Assembly: GCA_963691705.1 (NCBI GenBank)
Contig: OY829542.1
Coordinates: 53,919,002-53,983,001, forward strand
Length of the DNA stretch: 64,000 bases
Origin: Viola odorata
Taxonomy: Eukaryota > Streptophyta > Magnoliopsida > Malpighiales > Violaceae
Direction: 5' to 3'
Positions within the stretch are counted from its first letter, which is position 1, and every line of letters starts with the position of its first letter. Below, in pieces: positions 43,638-53,941 of the stretch. Under the pieces are notes generated by a model. The model ran no database searches, had not been told where the DNA came from, and worked only from the letters and a program-made list of their open reading frames with translations. A program made the position numbers and the translations under genes.

Positions 43638-46600
43638 CTATGGGGAATAAACCGCTTGGGCTAGACATAATTGCTCGTCTGGAAAAGTATCCCGGATTGG
43701 CTCAAGCGAATTATCTTCTTGGGCTGGAAGTCTACTCAAGTGATCTGCCATAAGGTTTTCTTTTCCTGCTTTATCTTTGATAGCGATATCAAATTCTTGT
43801 AGGAGAAAGATCCAACGAATAAGCCGTGGTTTGGCATCGGCTTTGGTCAACAAACACCGAAGGGCAGAATGGTCAGAGTAGACGAGGACATGAGTGCCTA
43901 GCAGATATTGTCTGAACTTGTCTAGGGCATAGACTACGACCAGAAGTTCTTTCTCTGTGGTAGTGTAGTTCTGCTGGGACGGGTCTAGCAGCTTGGAAGC
44001 ATAATAGATGACATGGGTCTCTTTATCCTTCTTTTGACCCAAAACGGCGCCTAGGGCCTGATTACTGGCATCACACATGACCTCGAAAGGTAGTGTCCAG
44101 TCGGGGGCTCGAATAATCGGGGCCGAGATAAGTTTATTCTTGAGAAGTTCAAAAGCGGTTTTGCAGACCTCGCTGAAATCAAAGGACACGTCCTTCTGGA
44201 GCAAGTGACACATGGGTTGGGCAATCTTGGAAAAATCCTTAATGAACCTTCGGTAGAAACTGGCATGGCCTAGAAAAGATCTCACATCGCGGACACAGGA
44301 TGGGTAAGGCAGGGATTCTATTACTTCTATCTTGGCTTTGTCAACCTCAATTCCCTTGGCCGAGATAACATGACCAAGCACCAGGGCTCGATCCACCATG
44401 AAGTGACATTTTTCAAAATTCAGGACAAGATTCCTCTCAATGCAGCGCTCTAGGCACCTTCTCAGATTGTTCATGCATTCTTCAAAAGAATTCCCATAGA
44501 CGGTGAAGTCGTCCATGAAGACTTCGATTCCATCTTCAACTAGTTCAGAGAAAATGCTGACCATACAACGTTGGAAAGTGGCAGGGGCATTACACAGACC
44601 GAAAGGCATGTGTCTATACGCGAAGGTCCCGAAAGGGTAGGTAAAGGTGGTCTTTTCCTGGTCTTCAGGAGCAACTGAGATCTGATGGAATCCGGAGTAA
44701 CCGTCTGGACAACAATAGTGGGTTTTACCGGCGAGGCGTTCTAGCATCTGATCGATAAAGGGCAAGGGAAAATGATCTTTCCTAGTAGCGGAATTTAATC
44801 GGCGGTAGTCAATACACACTCTCCACCCATTCTGGATCCGGGTAGGAATGGATTCGCCATCTTGACCGATGGTGATGGTTATGCCTGTTTTCTTGGGCAC
44901 GACCTGGATAGGGCTGACCCAAGGGCTATCTGAGATGGGGTAGATAACTCCCGCATCTAACAACTTGAGAATCTCTTTCTTCACCACTTCCATCATGGGC
45001 GGATTAAGTCGTCTCTGGGGCTGGCGAATGGTCTTGCTCACGTCCTCTAGGTGGATGTGATGAGTGCATAATGCTGGAGACAAGCCCTTAATGTCCGCAA
45101 TGGTCCATCCTATGGCTTGTCTGAAGTTCCTTAGCAAGGAAACTAACTTGGACTCCTCGAGGTCTTCGAGCTTGTTTGAGATAATGACAGGTAGAGAGTT
45201 ATCGGGGCCTAGATAAGCATATTTCAAATGGGTAGGCAGTGGCTTCAGATCTAGGGCTGGAGCCTGATCAATAGAGGGAAATAACTTAGCATGGCCTAGA
45301 TATTCGGGAGACTGATTAGGAGACTCATACTGAGCAACAACGCATTCTTCTAGGTCAGCGACGACAGAGTGTAATTCAGGTGGAATAGAGAGCGTCGAGG
45401 CCACGACATCTAGGAGAGCTGGTGTCAGACTCCTGTCAAGAGAAAATTGCAAGGGGTCAGTAGAATATATGTCATCAATCTCCCCTATAATGGGGTCAAC
45501 AATATCAACATAATTCACACTAGAAAATTCAGAGGGGTATCGCATGGCTTCTAGCATATTGAATTTGATGATCTCTCCATCAAATTCGAGGGAGATGGTG
45601 GCATCATGAACATCAATCTTTGCGCGGGCTGTGGCCAGAAATAGGCGGCCTAGAAGAACATCTGTGGATTTGGTGGAGTCTTCATTCTCCATTGCAATCA
45701 CATAAAAATCCGCGGGGAACAAGAATTCTCCCACTTGGACCAAGACATCCTTGATTATCCCCTCGGGGTAGATGATAGAACGGTCAGCAAGTTGGATGGC
45801 GAGGTCTGTAGGCACGAGAGGCTCGAGGCCTAGACTGTGGTAGATTATCAAGGGCATGACATTGATTCCTGCTCCGAGATCACACATGGCCTTGCCAATA
45901 TCAACTGTTCCGATTCGACAAGGGATAATGAACATGCCCTGGTCTTTGCATTTCGGAGGGATTCGACGCTGGATATGTGTAGACGCGTTGGCCCCTACAC
46001 TGATCTTGTTAACTTCGGCGAACTTGTTTTTGTTCGTGCATAATTGCTTCAGGAATTTGGCATAGCGAGGGACATTTTTCACGGCCTGGAGAAGAGGGAT
46101 GTTGACAACCACTTTACTGAACATTTCAAAGATATCGCGATCCTCCTTATCTTTCTTGATCTTGACCAATCTGTGAGGGAAAGGGGGCTCGAGAATCTTA
46201 TGAATGTACTCTTGAGTAAAATCTGGTGGGTTGGGGTCATTTCGTGGTGAACCTCTGGGGGAGCGGATTCTGTCTTCTTTAACTTCCACGAATCTAGGGA
46301 CCTTGGGAAGCTTTGTTCTAGGTGTAGGCCGGATTTCGGCCTCTGGAGAATTTTCAATATCTTGGGCTGGAAGCTCTGGTGGGTTCAAAGTTGTTCCACT
46401 ACGCAAAGTTAAAGCGCAGACATTGTGCTTAGGATTTGTTTCGATCTGGGGTGGCAGTCTGCCATGATTTGTTAACTCTTGCAATTTGGCAGTCAGGGCA
46501 CTCATTTGCTTCTTAAGTTCATCTATTTCTTTCTGCTGCTCGGGATTCTTAGGCATTTCAGTAGTTGGGGGCTGGATAAAAGTCTGGTCTGGAGGATGGA

Positions 46601-47933
46601 CAAAGGTCTGATCTTGAGGAGGTTGGCGTTGATACTGGTTCTGATGAAATGTGGGTCGAGGTCTGAAATTTGGCATATTAGGAGGGGGGTTTCTATAGGG
46701 GTTTTGGTGCGATTGATGGCTAGGTCCTGAAAGCTGAGTGTTAGGGACCCATCCTGGATTTGGTTGTTTCCAGCCTTGATTGTAAGTCTGAGCGTAAGAG
46801 ACTGGAATAAATTGGCCGGTAGCATTCACTTGTATTTCCTCCGGAATATGGGGACATGCATCAGTGGGGTGATCCACGAAATTGCATATCTGGCAGGCCT
46901 TGACAGGTGCGGGTTGTCCGGTTATGAAGTTTTGGAACATTCCCGTGAGAGAAGATATCTGGTTCTGAAGGGAAGCTACTTGGACATCCTGGCCTGGATT
47001 GTTGGCAAGGTCGTGAGAGGCATTCTTAGCCATGAGCTCTATTGTTGCTCGAGTGGTTCTTGGAGTTAGAGCAGTCAGGGATCCATTGGCAGCTGCGTTA
47101 AGCAATGCCTTATCATGAGCTTTGAGGCCTTCACAAAAATATTGAACTAGAGCGTGCTCGGTAAGGTTGTGGGCTGGGCAACTAGATTGCATCTTCTGGA
47201 ATCTCTCATAGTACTGGACGAGAGTCTCTTCTTTCTTCTGGACAATGGAGACGAGTTGCTTGCGCGTGGTATTGGAGATAGAAGTCGGGTAATACTTCTC
47301 AGTGAAGATTTTTGACATGTCTGCCCAAGAATGAATAGATCTTGCAGGAAGGTCGTAATACCAATCTAGGGCATCATCTTTGAGGGACCACTGGAATGCG
47401 CAAAGTTTGGCCTGCTCAATACTAACGTTGGCAGGTTTCATGGCCTCGCAAATAGAGTGGAGTTGTTGAAGATGGCGAAGAGCATTTTCCTTAGCTACCC
47501 CTCGAAAAGTAGGCAGATGATGAAGTACGACTGACTTTAGAGTCCAGTCATTAGGAACGTTGGGCCAGTTAATGCAGCTACTAGCCATATCGGGGGTTGC
47601 ATGGAAATTGTCGATGGTTTGTTGGTCTGGGGGTGGTGGGGGATCTTCGTGGTTCTCACGGTTGTTACGGTTGTCATTGTTGGCTAGGTCATCCATTGCT
47701 GGAAAATTAAAGTGGTCTGGTATGGGGTTTTCGGGATCACGATGGAGAAAGGTCAGGTCTACGAAAAGCTGATGTTCTTGGTCAGCCAGATTAGAAGGGG
47801 ATCCGTCGAGGGCAGGATGTGGGATTACTCTACGATGAGCAGATGTTCCTTGAGCTTGCCTATGAAGTCCTCTTTCTGTTCTGGTCAACTCGAGGTCTAG
47901 AGGAAGTAGATCGGGGGCAGATCTCCTGGTCAT
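43638..47933 (-). CDS. Gag-protease-reverse transcriptase-RNase H polyprotein (1431 aa)
   Basis: One open frame, start ATG 47933, only about 50 bp after the LTR. Approximate residues: retrotransposon gag domain 130-285; zinc knuckle CX2CX4HX4C at 347-360; aspartic protease motif DLGAG at 685-689; reverse transcriptase 1000-1180 with PWVSPIQVVPKK, CIDYRRLN and the catalytic FMDD at 1139-1142; RNase H from about 1260 with CDASNQALGAVLG and YSDHSALR. The RT stretch HYCCPDGYSGF departs from the usual HYCFLDGYSGF at two residues, perhaps weakening activity. The frame ends at a TAG just before the integrase. Together the products would package, mature and copy the element's RNA. Confidence 0.92.
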   Translation of the reverse strand: MTRRSAPDLLPLDLELTRTERGLHRQAQGTSAHRRVIPHPALDGSPSNLADQEHQLFVDLTFLHRDPENPIPDHFNFPAMDDLANNDNRNNRENHEDPPPPPDQQTIDNFHATPDMASSCINWPNVPNDWTLKSVVLHHLPTFRGVAKENALRHLQQLHSICEAMKPANVSIEQAKLCAFQWSLKDDALDWYYDLPARSIHSWADMSKIFTEKYYPTSISNTTRKQLVSIVQKKEETLVQYYERFQKMQSSCPAHNLTEHALVQYFCEGLKAHDKALLNAAANGSLTALTPRTTRATIELMAKNASHDLANNPGQDVQVASLQNQISSLTGMFQNFITGQPAPVKACQICNFVDHPTDACPHIPEEIQVNATGQFIPVSYAQTYNQGWKQPNPGWVPNTQLSGPSHQSHQNPYRNPPPNMPNFRPRPTFHQNQYQRQPPQDQTFVHPPDQTFIQPPTTEMPKNPEQQKEIDELKKQMSALTAKLQELTNHGRLPPQIETNPKHNVCALTLRSGTTLNPPELPAQDIENSPEAEIRPTPRTKLPKVPRFVEVKEDRIRSPRGSPRNDPNPPDFTQEYIHKILEPPFPHRLVKIKKDKEDRDIFEMFSKVVVNIPLLQAVKNVPRYAKFLKQLCTNKNKFAEVNKISVGANASTHIQRRIPPKCKDQGMFIIPCRIGTVDIGKAMCDLGAGINVMPLIIYHSLGLEPLVPTDLAIQLADRSIIYPEGIIKDVLVQVGEFLFPADFYVIAMENEDSTKSTDVLLGRLFLATARAKIDVHDATISLEFDGEIIKFNMLEAMRYPSEFSSVNYVDIVDPIIGEIDDIYSTDPLQFSLDRSLTPALLDVVASTLSIPPELHSVVADLEECVVAQYESPNQSPEYLGHAKLFPSIDQAPALDLKPLPTHLKYAYLGPDNSLPVIISNKLEDLEESKLVSLLRNFRQAIGWTIADIKGLSPALCTHHIHLEDVSKTIRQPQRRLNPPMMEVVKKEILKLLDAGVIYPISDSPWVSPIQVVPKKTGITITIGQDGESIPTRIQNGWRVCIDYRRLNSATRKDHFPLPFIDQMLERLAGKTHYCCPDGYSGFHQISVAPEDQEKTTFTYPFGTFAYRHMPFGLCNAPATFQRCMVSIFSELVEDGIEVFMDDFTVYGNSFEECMNNLRRCLERCIERNLVLNFEKCHFMVDRALVLGHVISAKGIEVDKAKIEVIESLPYPSCVRDVRSFLGHASFYRRFIKDFSKIAQPMCHLLQKDVSFDFSEVCKTAFELLKNKLISAPIIRAPDWTLPFEVMCDASNQALGAVLGQKKDKETHVIYYASKLLDPSQQNYTTTEKELLVVVYALDKFRQYLLGTHVLVYSDHSALRCLLTKADAKPRLIRWIFLLQEFDIAIKDKAGKENLMADHLSRLPAQEDNSLEPIRDTFPDEQLCLAQAVYSP

Positions 47934-47965
47934 ACAACAAAAACAAAATCAGTACCGTTCAATCC

Positions 47966-47985
47966 CCGGCAACGGTGCCAAAATT
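47966..47985 (-). other. Primer-binding site of the LTR retrotransposon
   Basis: Just inside the 5' LTR the sense strand reads TGGCACCGTTGCCGGGGATT. It closely resembles the TGGCGCCGTTGCCGGGGA-type site of many plant gypsy elements, complementary to a tRNA 3' end (probably tRNA-Asp; from memory of the family). Confidence 0.8.
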
Positions 47986-49615
47986 TGATCGTCACTCAAA
48001 TATACTTAAATTTATCCTGATGCTTAAATGCACAAATTAATGTGTATAGAGCAAGACAGGGTCGAACCACAGAGATTGAAGGGCTAATTTGCTAATGAAG
48101 ATGTATGACAAGGCAATATGCAATATATCAAACCAAAGTAACACTACGGGAGGGGGGGTTTATATTGATTAATGAATTAATCAACGCAAAGTGTGGGAGC
48201 TAACAAAACAGAATTGGAAAGTACTTATCTAGGGCACGAAAGTAAATCGTAATCCAGAGTAAGAGATGTAAATTGTAATCCAGAGAAAAAGATGTAAACA
48301 TATCGAATGCAGGAAAAGTAATGAAAAAGATATTAATCAAATAGGACGAGATCTTAGCGAAAGGTGCTCCCTTGGGTTGTTTTCTAGGTTGGCTAGTCAT
48401 CGGTGCAGAGGTTTTCCAGACTCATGCGCAGATCTGCTATAGGGACCGCGTTTCCACACCGCATCCCCTGCTTACCTTCTTAGATAAAAGTCACCCCCCG
48501 TTTCCACATATGAGGTGACCTTGACGTTCAGCCATCCTCCCAGCTACCTCCCTTGTCATCAAAAGGCAGCCTTGACCGTCCGGCTTGTCACGGGCTCGAA
48601 GTAGGGAGACTAAATTCAGAACGCCCATGAAGGGGAGGTAAGACAAATCTAGGGCGCGACAGCTCGGCTTGTTAGACCCGTATCACATACCCTAGATTAC
48701 TGTTTACCCCTAGGTGAGGCCTCTCGCGCTGCCTCCCCTAGGTGTCTGCTCAAACTCCAGGGCTTCGCGTCAGGTATAACCCTGGAATATGACGTTACTC
48801 ATGCAGAAATACTAAAAGATGATCAAGCTCTTAACATTTCTAGACAAGCATGTAATTAAATCGGTAAACAGTTATGTGTCACAAGAGAATATGTTAAGCA
48901 TGCATTAGACCTCTTAGCCGAACCCTACAACCCTTGAAACACCCTTCACAAAGAAAGGGGTATTTAGCTACTCATGCTATAATATAAACAGTAGATAGAT
49001 AGAATCATACAATGATAAAATAAAGAAGGTAAAAAGGGAGTAGAGTAAACCGATAGATTAATTAATAATCGAAGACGAAGGTTGATGACAGAGGCTGCTC
49101 TTGATCGAGAAGAGGAGATGATCCCCAGAAAATAAATGCTGAAACTAATGTAAGAAAATATCCTTGGAACAACCGTCCTTACAAAAACCCTAAAACTATG
49201 CTTATATAGCCTAAAACTAGCTAGGAGACAAAAATAGCTAAGGGCAAGGAGGGCGTGACAGCACATGTCCTTGCAAAAGGAATATTCTGGGATTCCTGAC
49301 ACGCCTGATGCCTTCTGGAAGCGCCTGGGATTCCGTGCGGATCTCAGAAGATGCTTTCTTTGGAAGAAGGTTCAGAACTGTCGAGGCCTTGAGACAGCGC
49401 ACTGGTCTGGTTCGCGTCGAGGTCTTGACGACATTCTTTCTTCTAGGCCTGGAAAATGGAATTCCTCAGAAATGCTCTAAAATCGCTTCTTTTCGGTCTT
49501 TTCCCCCTTTGATGCTAATCTGCAAATAAGATTGAAATGAGGGTCAAATAGCAACATCGAGCCCCCGAAAGGGCTAGAAAGGAGGGCAAAACCGAGAGTA
49601 TAAAACGTGCTATCA
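47986..49615 (-). repeat. 5' LTR of the Athila-type element (right)
   Basis: 1630 bp, TG...CA, about 98% identical to the left LTR. On the sense strand CTATATAAGC near 49209-49200 is a candidate TATA box driving the genomic RNA. Confidence 0.93.
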
Positions 49616-49620
49616 ATAAT

Positions 49621-50346
49621 CAATAAATATTTTTTTCCTATTTTCCCTTTTTTTGAGCCTATATCATCCTACTGTAATTATTCATTTTGGAAAAACATCT
49701 ATTTGATTCATTGCACAATTTTCGTCGGTATAGTTTAACTGGGCTGAATGAGAATTGTTCTTAGCGTAAATCCGCGAGTCGGATCATAATAATAGTTTCT
49801 TCTCTTTTAAAAAAAAATTCTTGATTAGCAGTTTTATTTTAATTGAAAGATGATACCGATGATATCGTTCCTCATTGAAGCATTAAGATCCTAGCTGGCA
49901 CAGTTAATCTTGGCTTGTATGCTAAATTTTGCAAATATTGGGATCTTTTGGTCTTCTCTAGAATATGCTTTCTCTTTTTCTTTTTTGCTTAAAAATGGCA
50001 GCCTGGTCTGGGAAATAATTCTACCGCAAAAGTTGCAAATATTGGATGTCTTCGTCTCTTAAAGTATGGAACAGTTGTATCGCGACATTTATTTCTCTCA
50101 GCTACCGTCATCTTAAGCAAAAGATATTTGTCGCTAAAAGTTGGTAAGCTACCGTCCATCACCAGTCCTTTCATTCATATACATTTGTCGGCTACCGTAA
50201 ACTAATCACGTAATTACTTACCTTCCTTTTTCAGTTTCATTATAGCTATGCATAAAATATTTATTTATTTTTCTGTCTATTTTTTTCCCCGGAAAGATCC
50301 ATCTCTTTTCTTTTGTTTTGCCTAAATGTATCATTAACACCAATCT
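49621..50346. other. Noncoding spacer (unit B)
   Basis: Resumes unit A similarity (18137-18868) after the retrotransposon. A one-base loss near 50019 breaks the small frame seen in unit A. No gene is seen. Confidence 0.45.
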
Positions 50347-50354
50347 CCTAAGAC

Positions 50355-51142
50355 TAGGGGTGGGCATTTTCCGAATTTTTAGAATTTCGGTTTGGGTATT
50401 TCGGGTATCGGAAAATTCAGATTCGGGTATGTGATATTCGAAATTATTTCGGGTTCAGGATCCATTTTTATAATTTCGGGTACCCGAAATACCCGAAATT
50501 ATCTCTCAAATCGTTGTCTGCAACCTCTCTTCCATGATCCAACCTTGTTTTATTATTTCCATTTTTTCATTAAATACCCCAATTTTATCGTGGTCGTCCT
50601 CGCCCACCACCCAATTTCATCGTCGTCGCGGTGGTGAACGACACCAAGTCAGTAATTTAGCTTCTCTTCCTTAGAGTATGGCCTTGTTCTTCTTGCTTCT
50701 GAGGTTGTGGTTTGCATAGGATGGATTTGCTGTTTAGGGTGTGGGTTTTGAAGTCCCATCGTTGTTCTCGGGCTGGTCTTGGGCATGGTTTCCAGATCTG
50801 AACAGAAGAGAGCTTGATGGTTACTTGTTGGCATGGAATTTCAGATATGGATCTTGAGTCCGGTTTGTATTGGTGGTTCTGATGGGTGGGTGACAGTCAG
50901 GTGATGTTGTCATGGAATTTCGGGTAATCATCCGAAATTTCCGAAATTTAGTCCGAATTTCCGAAATTTAAATTTCAACAAATTCGGATATAACCGAATT
51001 TATGAAATTCAAATTTCAAAAATTCAGGTTCGGGTAGTTGAAAACGTAATTCGGGTTCGGGAACAAATTTTGGTATTTCGGAATACCCGATATCCGAAAT
51101 TTTATTTCGGGTATTTCTGAAATACCCGAGTGCCCACCCCTA
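50355..51142. mobile_element. hAT-type MITE with TTCGGGTA repeats (unit B)
   Basis: Counterpart of 18877-19745 with ends TAGGGGTGGGCA and TGCCCACCCCTA and target duplications CCTAAGAC and CCTAAGTC (one mutation). 788 bp. It lacks the (CT)n segment. Confidence 0.9.
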
Positions 51143-51350
51143 CCTAAGTCAAATCATATTTATCTTTCACAAGCCAGCAGGACAGGCTTCCAGGCTACAT
51201 CTACTTAAAATCTTTACCAACCCCTGATTAGTACTCTAACCTCTACTATTTATAACAAAACAGCAAACCACAAACAATCATTACTCGTTAGGGTTTGTTA
51301 TTCCCTAAAAACCTCTAAAATCATGGTCGGCTTTGGGATTTAATGGTGAG

Positions 51351-51945
51351 TGATAATACATAAACATACCACGAGTATTCCTGTCATATCAGGGATCCGA
51401 TAACTTAGCTTCCGGATGACCAAGGAGCTTACTGATAAATATGTACGGTATCAGTATCCATGTCACTTATCCAAAAAGGCGTCACAAGGTCAACTGTTAC
51501 CTTTTGTCATCAACGGGGGGAGTCTCAACTGCATACACCGATAACTATTATCGATAGTAACCAAGACTATACATACCGGTTCCTCCAAGTAAGTACCTCA
51601 TTTGAACTACATGATAGGGAAACTATCGGGTCCAGGGATATACACCGGTAATGGCAAACCATACACAAATGATACGTGTACAGGGCGACTCACAGGGCGA
51701 GGTTATAAATACCCCCCGACACTGCTTCACACACAAGTACAGATAGTCTCACTCAGACAAAAACTCTACCCAGTACCGATAGATTCACCTATTATGCATT
51801 ATCACTATGAATGCTGACTTGATCATCAGAGCTTCTACGCTCGAGATCCCCTCCGACGCATTGCAGGTGGCTTAAGAGCCACGAAGTCATCCCTAACAAC
51901 TTACAAGATTACAACATTATCCTCACCCCGGATTGAGGATTATCA
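51351..51945. mobile_element. Solo LTR (unit B)
   Basis: Ends TGATAAT/ATTATCA with exact target duplications GTGAG (51346-51350, 51946-51950). It differs from the unit A copy at about 11 positions plus small indels (near 1.9%). TATA-like TTATAAATACC near 51703. Confidence 0.9.
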
Positions 51946-51950
51946 GTGAG

Positions 51951-52971
51951 CAATGCTAACTACAGGGAAGTTAAATTATTAGCATAGATTGCAATGTCTT
52001 TATTTGATGCCCCTTGCCGGTTCCAAACTAGAATATTAAAATTCATATAAGAAAAGGTATAAAAAGAGGGCCATCGCCAAACTAATTAAGACTCCGTCCA
52101 CTCCCCAGCAATTGGTCGGGATAGAAGAGTATTTTTGTAGCTAGCCGACGGTGATGATTAAAATATCGTGAATAAGGTGCAATAGCTAACCATATATATG
52201 TATATATAATACCAATCAAATTGCAATTTACATTCAATAATTAGACTTGACTTCCAGCTGGACAGATATTGAGCACGCAATAATATGAAAAACGAAGTGA
52301 AAGTGATCCATGATATAATAGATAAATTAGTAGAGATTCTTCTAATTTAACAAGAAATTTCAAATTAAAATAGTGTATAATTGCATTAAAATTTATGAAT
52401 AGAAGTTTTGCTGCTCTTATAAATTTTATCCGACTCGAATACAGAATAATCGGTATCTAATTTAACCAAGTAAAAGTGACATCTTTTATCCTTCTAATTA
52501 TTTTACACTATGCTCGTAAAATGTGAACGCAAAGGTGACAGTACATTGAAGAATCATGAACAAAATAAAAAAATAAAAAAAGGTAGTGGAAATTAAATAA
52601 GGATAAAAGCCTAGCGGACATTATGATTTCAGTTTTCAACCGTGAGAGAGCCGTGAGATAGCCGTGAGATAGACGCCTGGTGGGGTGGTGCCAAAAAGAT
52701 TACAAAAAAAAAGTGTGAAAAAAGGTAGGCTTCCATAAGAGACTAGCTATCTGAAAACTCTTCAATGCCCATGCAAGTGCAAACTATGAAACAATTAAAT
52801 AACAAAACACATAAAAAGTCAGCATTTGCTCCAAAACTACAATTATTTGCAGACCCGTTCACATGTATACTCAGTCTTGGCATTTTACAGCAGTTGATTA
52901 GTGTCTTTGAAAAGTCTGTTTTACTCTTACCTTGTTCGGCATACGCGTTGAAAAGTATGTCACCGATTTAT
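51951..52971. other. Upstream region of extensin (unit B)
   Basis: Noncoding, counterpart of 20556-21594. Differences concentrate in the distal half; the proximal 500 bp is nearly identical between units, so both promoters are likely equivalent. Confidence 0.4.
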
Positions 52972-52981
52972 CTATATAAAG
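52972..52981 (+). promoter_or_regulatory. TATA box of extensin gene (unit B)
   Basis: CTATATAAAG about 70 bp before the ATG at 53051, same as in unit A. Confidence 0.7.
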
Positions 52982-53050
52982 AGGATCAATTGTGCAGAAG
53001 AAGCACAACCAAGCTTTCAAAAACCATAATATCCTTTATAGTGAAGGATA

Positions 53051-53941
53051 ATGGGATCCCCAATGGCCTCTCTCACTTCCACTTTTTTGATGCTAACACT
53101 CACTCTAAGCTTCATTTCACAAATCAGTGGACGCTACGAGTACTCCTCTCCACCACCACCACCTGTTTACAATCCACCTCCACCAACACCAGTGTATAAG
53201 TCACCACCCCCACCAACACCAGTTTACAAATCTCCACCCCCGCCAACGCCTATTTACAAGTCACCACCACCACCAACACCAATCTATAAGTCACCACCAC
53301 CACCAACTCCAGTCTACAAGTCTCCACCCCCGCCAACTCCTGTTTACAAGTCACCCCCACCACCTACTCCAATTTATAAGTCACCACCACCGCCAACGCC
53401 TGTTTACAAGTCACCACCACCACCAACCCCTGTTTACAAGTCACCCCCACCGCCAACACCAGTTTACAAATCTCCACCCCCGCCAACCCCTGTTTACAAG
53501 TCACCCCCACCACCTACTCCAGTTTACAAGTCACCACCACCGCCAACCCCTATTTACAAGTCACCCCCACCACCTACTCCAGTGTATAAGTCACCACCAC
53601 CGCCAACACCAGTTTACAAATCTCCACCCCCGCCAACCCCTGTTTATAAGTCACCCCCACCACCTACTCCAGTTTATAAGTCACCACCACCGCCAACCCC
53701 TGTTTACAAGTCTCCACCCCCACCAACACCTGTTTACAAGTCACCCCCACCACCTACTCCAGTTTATAAGTCACCACCACCGCCAACCCCAGTTTACAAG
53801 TCTCCTCCACCACCAACACCAGTCTATAAATCTCCACCCCCGCCAACTCCAATTTACAAATCTCCTCCTCCACCGACACCGGTATACAAATCACCACCCC
53901 CACCTCACTACGCATCTCCTCCTCCCCCTTACTACTACTAG
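53051..53941 (+). CDS. Extensin, unit B copy
   Basis: A single exon of 296 aa with signal peptide and the decapeptide SPPPPTP(V/I)YK in tandem, as in the unit A copy. Differences include one Thr-to-Ile change in the signal peptide (SFTSQ versus SFISQ), loss of one Thr codon in the first repeat and an extra Tyr at the C-terminus (PPPYYY), which leave total length unchanged. The unit count (24 TPxYK) is the same, so no repeat-number change has occurred despite the highly repetitive DNA. Complete with its own TATA box, so probably functional. Role as for the family: a wall structural glycoprotein secreted through the ER and Golgi. Confidence 0.95.
   Translation: MGSPMASLTSTFLMLTLTLSFISQISGRYEYSSPPPPPVYNPPPPTPVYKSPPPPTPVYKSPPPPTPIYKSPPPPTPIYKSPPPPTPVYKSPPPPTPVYKSPPPPTPIYKSPPPPTPVYKSPPPPTPVYKSPPPPTPVYKSPPPPTPVYKSPPPPTPVYKSPPPPTPIYKSPPPPTPVYKSPPPPTPVYKSPPPPTPVYKSPPPPTPVYKSPPPPTPVYKSPPPPTPVYKSPPPPTPVYKSPPPPTPVYKSPPPPTPVYKSPPPPTPIYKSPPPPTPVYKSPPPPHYASPPPPYYY

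Larger units (their letters stand above)
36434..49615 (-). mobile_element. Complete Athila-type Ty3/gypsy LTR retrotransposon, 13.2 kb
   Basis: Bounded by LTRs beginning TG and ending CA, and flanked by exact 5-bp target duplications ATAAT (36429-36433, 49616-49620). Unit A shows the intact single site ATAAT at 18132-18136. Read on the minus strand the order is LTR, primer-binding site, gag-protease-RT-RNase H, integrase, then an additional ORF in the place where Athila elements carry an env-like gene, a noncoding stretch, polypurine tract and LTR. Several premature stops make it non-autonomous now. Hand-counted LTR differences are about 35 in 1630 bp (near 2%), so the insertion is young. Confidence 0.95.
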
